Below are positions 62,022 to 64,000 of a stretch of DNA of 64,000 nucleotides, one piece after another. Position numbers and translations under genes: made by a program. The notes beneath the pieces were generated by a model, which saw only the letters and a program-made list of their open reading frames with translations, had not been told where the DNA came from and ran no database searches. The stretch spans positions 81,028,613 through 81,092,612 of the forward strand of contig OY829329.1 of assembly GCA_963691655.1 (NCBI GenBank). Direction: 5' to 3'. The first letter of the stretch is position 1, and each line of letters starts with the position of its first letter. Source of the DNA: Toxonevra muliebris (lineage: Eukaryota; Arthropoda; Insecta; Diptera; Pallopteridae).

Positions 62022-62410
62022 CAATGTGAACTTATTAAATAAATCTTGTACTTTGATAAGATTGTGCGTGAATTTATGCTGTTTGTATATACTTTAGTTT
62101 TCTTTGCTTTGTGCAAATATTTAATAATCTTTTTAGTACGAATTGTAATGCAGTATTTAATATTCTCAATTTGCCTGATTAAAAGTTTAAACTTTAATAA
62201 ATGTAGAAAATCCTTTGATTTTCTCCCACGCTTATATAATTTTTTCCATAATAAGCAACACTTAATTTGAAGACACAAATAAAAGACAAAAAAATGAGTC
62301 AGAAAAATTTGTATGTAATTTGACTGTGAACTTTTCTTGTGTTTTAGATATGTGAATAGCAAGAATATGACAGCAATATAATCTAATATTAAGATTTCGA
62401 ACACCGAATT

Positions 62411-62676
62411 TTTGTCCTTCTTCTGATACCAGACCATGGAAGGCCCAGACCAAGCTTTTCGCATCCAGTCACATTCTATGAATTTGTAATTTTTAATTGA
62501 ATGAGAGGGACCTACAGTTGCATGTTGGATCCGAAGGGTGAAGTGAAAAGTTTTTTTGCGGCATTCTTGCTCTTGGAGCTTTGCAATTGCCAGCCAAGAG
62601 GTGGTGGCCGTGCAAGGCGTTGAACCTGGGCACCATACATATCAGTCCAGCACATTTACCACTTCGATATAGCGAC
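62411..62676 (-). mobile_element. tRNA-derived SINE, copy C (longest)
   Basis: Read on the minus strand: the head GTCGCTATATCGAAGTGGTA, then a B-box region CCAGGTTCAACGCC. Next come GCCACCACCTCTTGGCTGGC, AACTTTTCACTTCACCC, and finally GCGAAAAGCTTGGTCTGGGC with CCATGGTCTGG. It links copies A and B, because its front matches B and its rear matches A. At about 266 bp it is the fullest of the three. Polymerase III boxes are present but diverged. It is not a functional tRNA gene. Confidence 0.7.
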
Positions 62677-64000
62677 TTCTTAATTTTTACTACTTCGAAA
62701 ATATAATTTAACCAAATTATTCAAAAATCCTCAAGATAAATTCAAATGCTTTGAAAGTTTGTCCAAAAAGTTGTGCATCTTCGCAATAGAAACACAAAAA
62801 CAAACAGTATTTCTTTTATCTTCTTTTTAAATATTCTGTTGGCTCGTTAACAACAACAACAACAATAGAAAAACAGCAACAGCAGTACAAACAAAGAATT
62901 AAAAACAACAATAAAGAAAGAGACATCGCATTTCATGGATAAAGTTAAATTGTTGTGCAAACAAACACGCAAACAACAAACAAAAGCATAAACCTAGGCG
63001 CTTTCTCCTAGTTTCATCACAGCAGTCAGTCAGAGTCACAGCCGCCGCCGCAGCATTAAACCGCTTGGTTTCATGTTTACTAACTTTCTTTTTCCTTTTC
63101 TTTTTTTTCAACGCTTTCCCCACTTGACGTTCTTTATAAAAAAATGTATACAAGTATGTAGTTGTATGTGTAGCTCTGTATATGCTATGGCGTTAAGTAA
63201 CAGCATAAACTCATCCATCATTGCATCCTTGTGGCAGCAATTATGGCGACACTTATATGCGTGTTGGATCAACTGCACGTTTATCAATGTCATTGTATGT
63301 GTGCGTCTGTGTTTACATATGCATATGTATTTGTGTTTGCTTGAAAAATTTTTTTTTTGTTCTTTCATGATCATGTGCTTGTGTGGATGTGTCTGCTGTG
63401 TAATTGTGCTGTGTACAACTTGTGAAATGTTGATGTGTCTGGAGAGTGCAGAGCGCAGCAGAAGTGCAGCAAGACATACATAAATAAGCTTAATTAAATT
63501 TGCAAGTTCCAAAAACGCAAAGCTTGAACAATTTCATTAAACAAAACAGCTTTAGAACTGAATTTTCTACCTTCGGTATGAATGTAAACAAAGTTCTAAG
63601 CCAACCCTCTTTATTTTGCGTAAATTTCGAACTAATCAAACCACACAAACAAATGTTGAATGCAAACACTTTAAAACTAACATAGAAGCCACTTAACTAC
63701 TTCAATTAACTTCAAACGTAAACATGACGCTTTTGTTTTGTTTTGGTAAAGGACTTTCTGAAGTCCCCATTGAGTACAAAAGGCTGAGGTTGTACTTTGT
63801 ACTACGAGGAATGTTTGCTAAATTATCATGATTTAAATGAAATTGAATTACCTGCATTATATCGCGTTCTGTAAAGGCAACAACAAATTCAATAATACTA
63901 AGTTTTTTCTGAAACCTATAAACAAATAATATTTAGTTTCGAGCTGTAAAAATGTAAATAAGGGTGAATCACTGCAGCTCATATTTAGCATATGCTTGCC
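62677..64000. other. Non-coding stretch at the window end
   Basis: Contains CAA repeats at about 62850-62865, a GCCGCCGCCGCAGC patch near 63041 and GT-rich low complexity around 63295-63420. The two opposite frames at 63073-63512 both derive from this low complexity. No gene is supported. Confidence 0.5.

Noticed and set aside
61346..62464. Minus-strand frames of 117, 90 and 154 codons, considered as a transposase
   Set aside because: They straddle the Transib-like element, AT-rich DNA and the SINE. No DDE or RAG1-core motif is seen and the residues are mostly K, I, L, F and Y.
63073..63512. Opposed frames of 136 and 134 codons
   Set aside because: Both arise from GT/CA-rich low complexity. 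The residues are dominated by C, V, L, H and T, with no domain.
1..64000. CRISPR arrays, operons, riboswitches, rRNA and LTR retrotransposons
   Set aside because: None seen on either strand. The sequence has animal, not prokaryotic, character, and no paired long terminal repeats were found.

Overview
The window is AT-rich, gene-poor animal DNA and looks like an insect, most likely a higher fly (Diptera). The reasons are the CAG/CTG (opa-type) and GTT repeats, TATG/CATA and GT microsatellites, a candidate 96-bp intron, and a dense mix of mariner, pogo-like, hAT-like, piggyBac-like and TA-target MITEs with tRNA-derived SINEs. A tephritid fruit fly is a reasonable guess, but no single-copy gene here proves it. 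There is no sign of bacterial organisation: no operons, rRNA, tRNA genes or CRISPR.

Layout. 1-8.5 kb: non-coding apart from a 140-bp MITE at 95-234. 8.5-9.3 kb: a broken mariner. 15.0-15.7 kb: a pogo-like non-autonomous element with TA flanks. 18.4-18.7 kb: a degenerate minisatellite. 19.3-20.3 kb: a nested stack, in which a second pogo-like element carries a piggyBac-type MITE inside its left arm and a TA-flanked MITE inside its body. 23.4-23.9 kb: a hAT-like element with a perfect 8-bp target duplication. 27.3-27.85 kb: a 253-bp sequence present twice, 69 bp apart. 28.6-32.3 kb: a transposon cluster with a second copy of the 95-234 MITE, a SINE, a hAT-like element, a third pogo-like element split by a second mariner, and a reverse-transcriptase relic. 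34-36.6 kb: TA-flanked MITE copies, a second SINE and other repeats. 40.3-40.7 kb: a DDE-transposase relic. 43.4-47.9 kb: more MITEs. 59.3-62.7 kb: another MITE, a Transib-like element and a third SINE.

The only convincing host coding sequence is at 48615-49138 on the + strand. It is a coding exon for two hydrophobic segments around a charged loop. Its apparent stop overlaps a good splice donor, and a strong acceptor 96 bp on continues the frame. A weaker candidate exon lies at 52008-52158. Most of the rest is probably intron or intergenic DNA. The transposons do not form a pathway. Their interest lies in the insertion order they record and in how much of the recognisable structure they explain. 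I found no convincing new defence-like or metabolic system.
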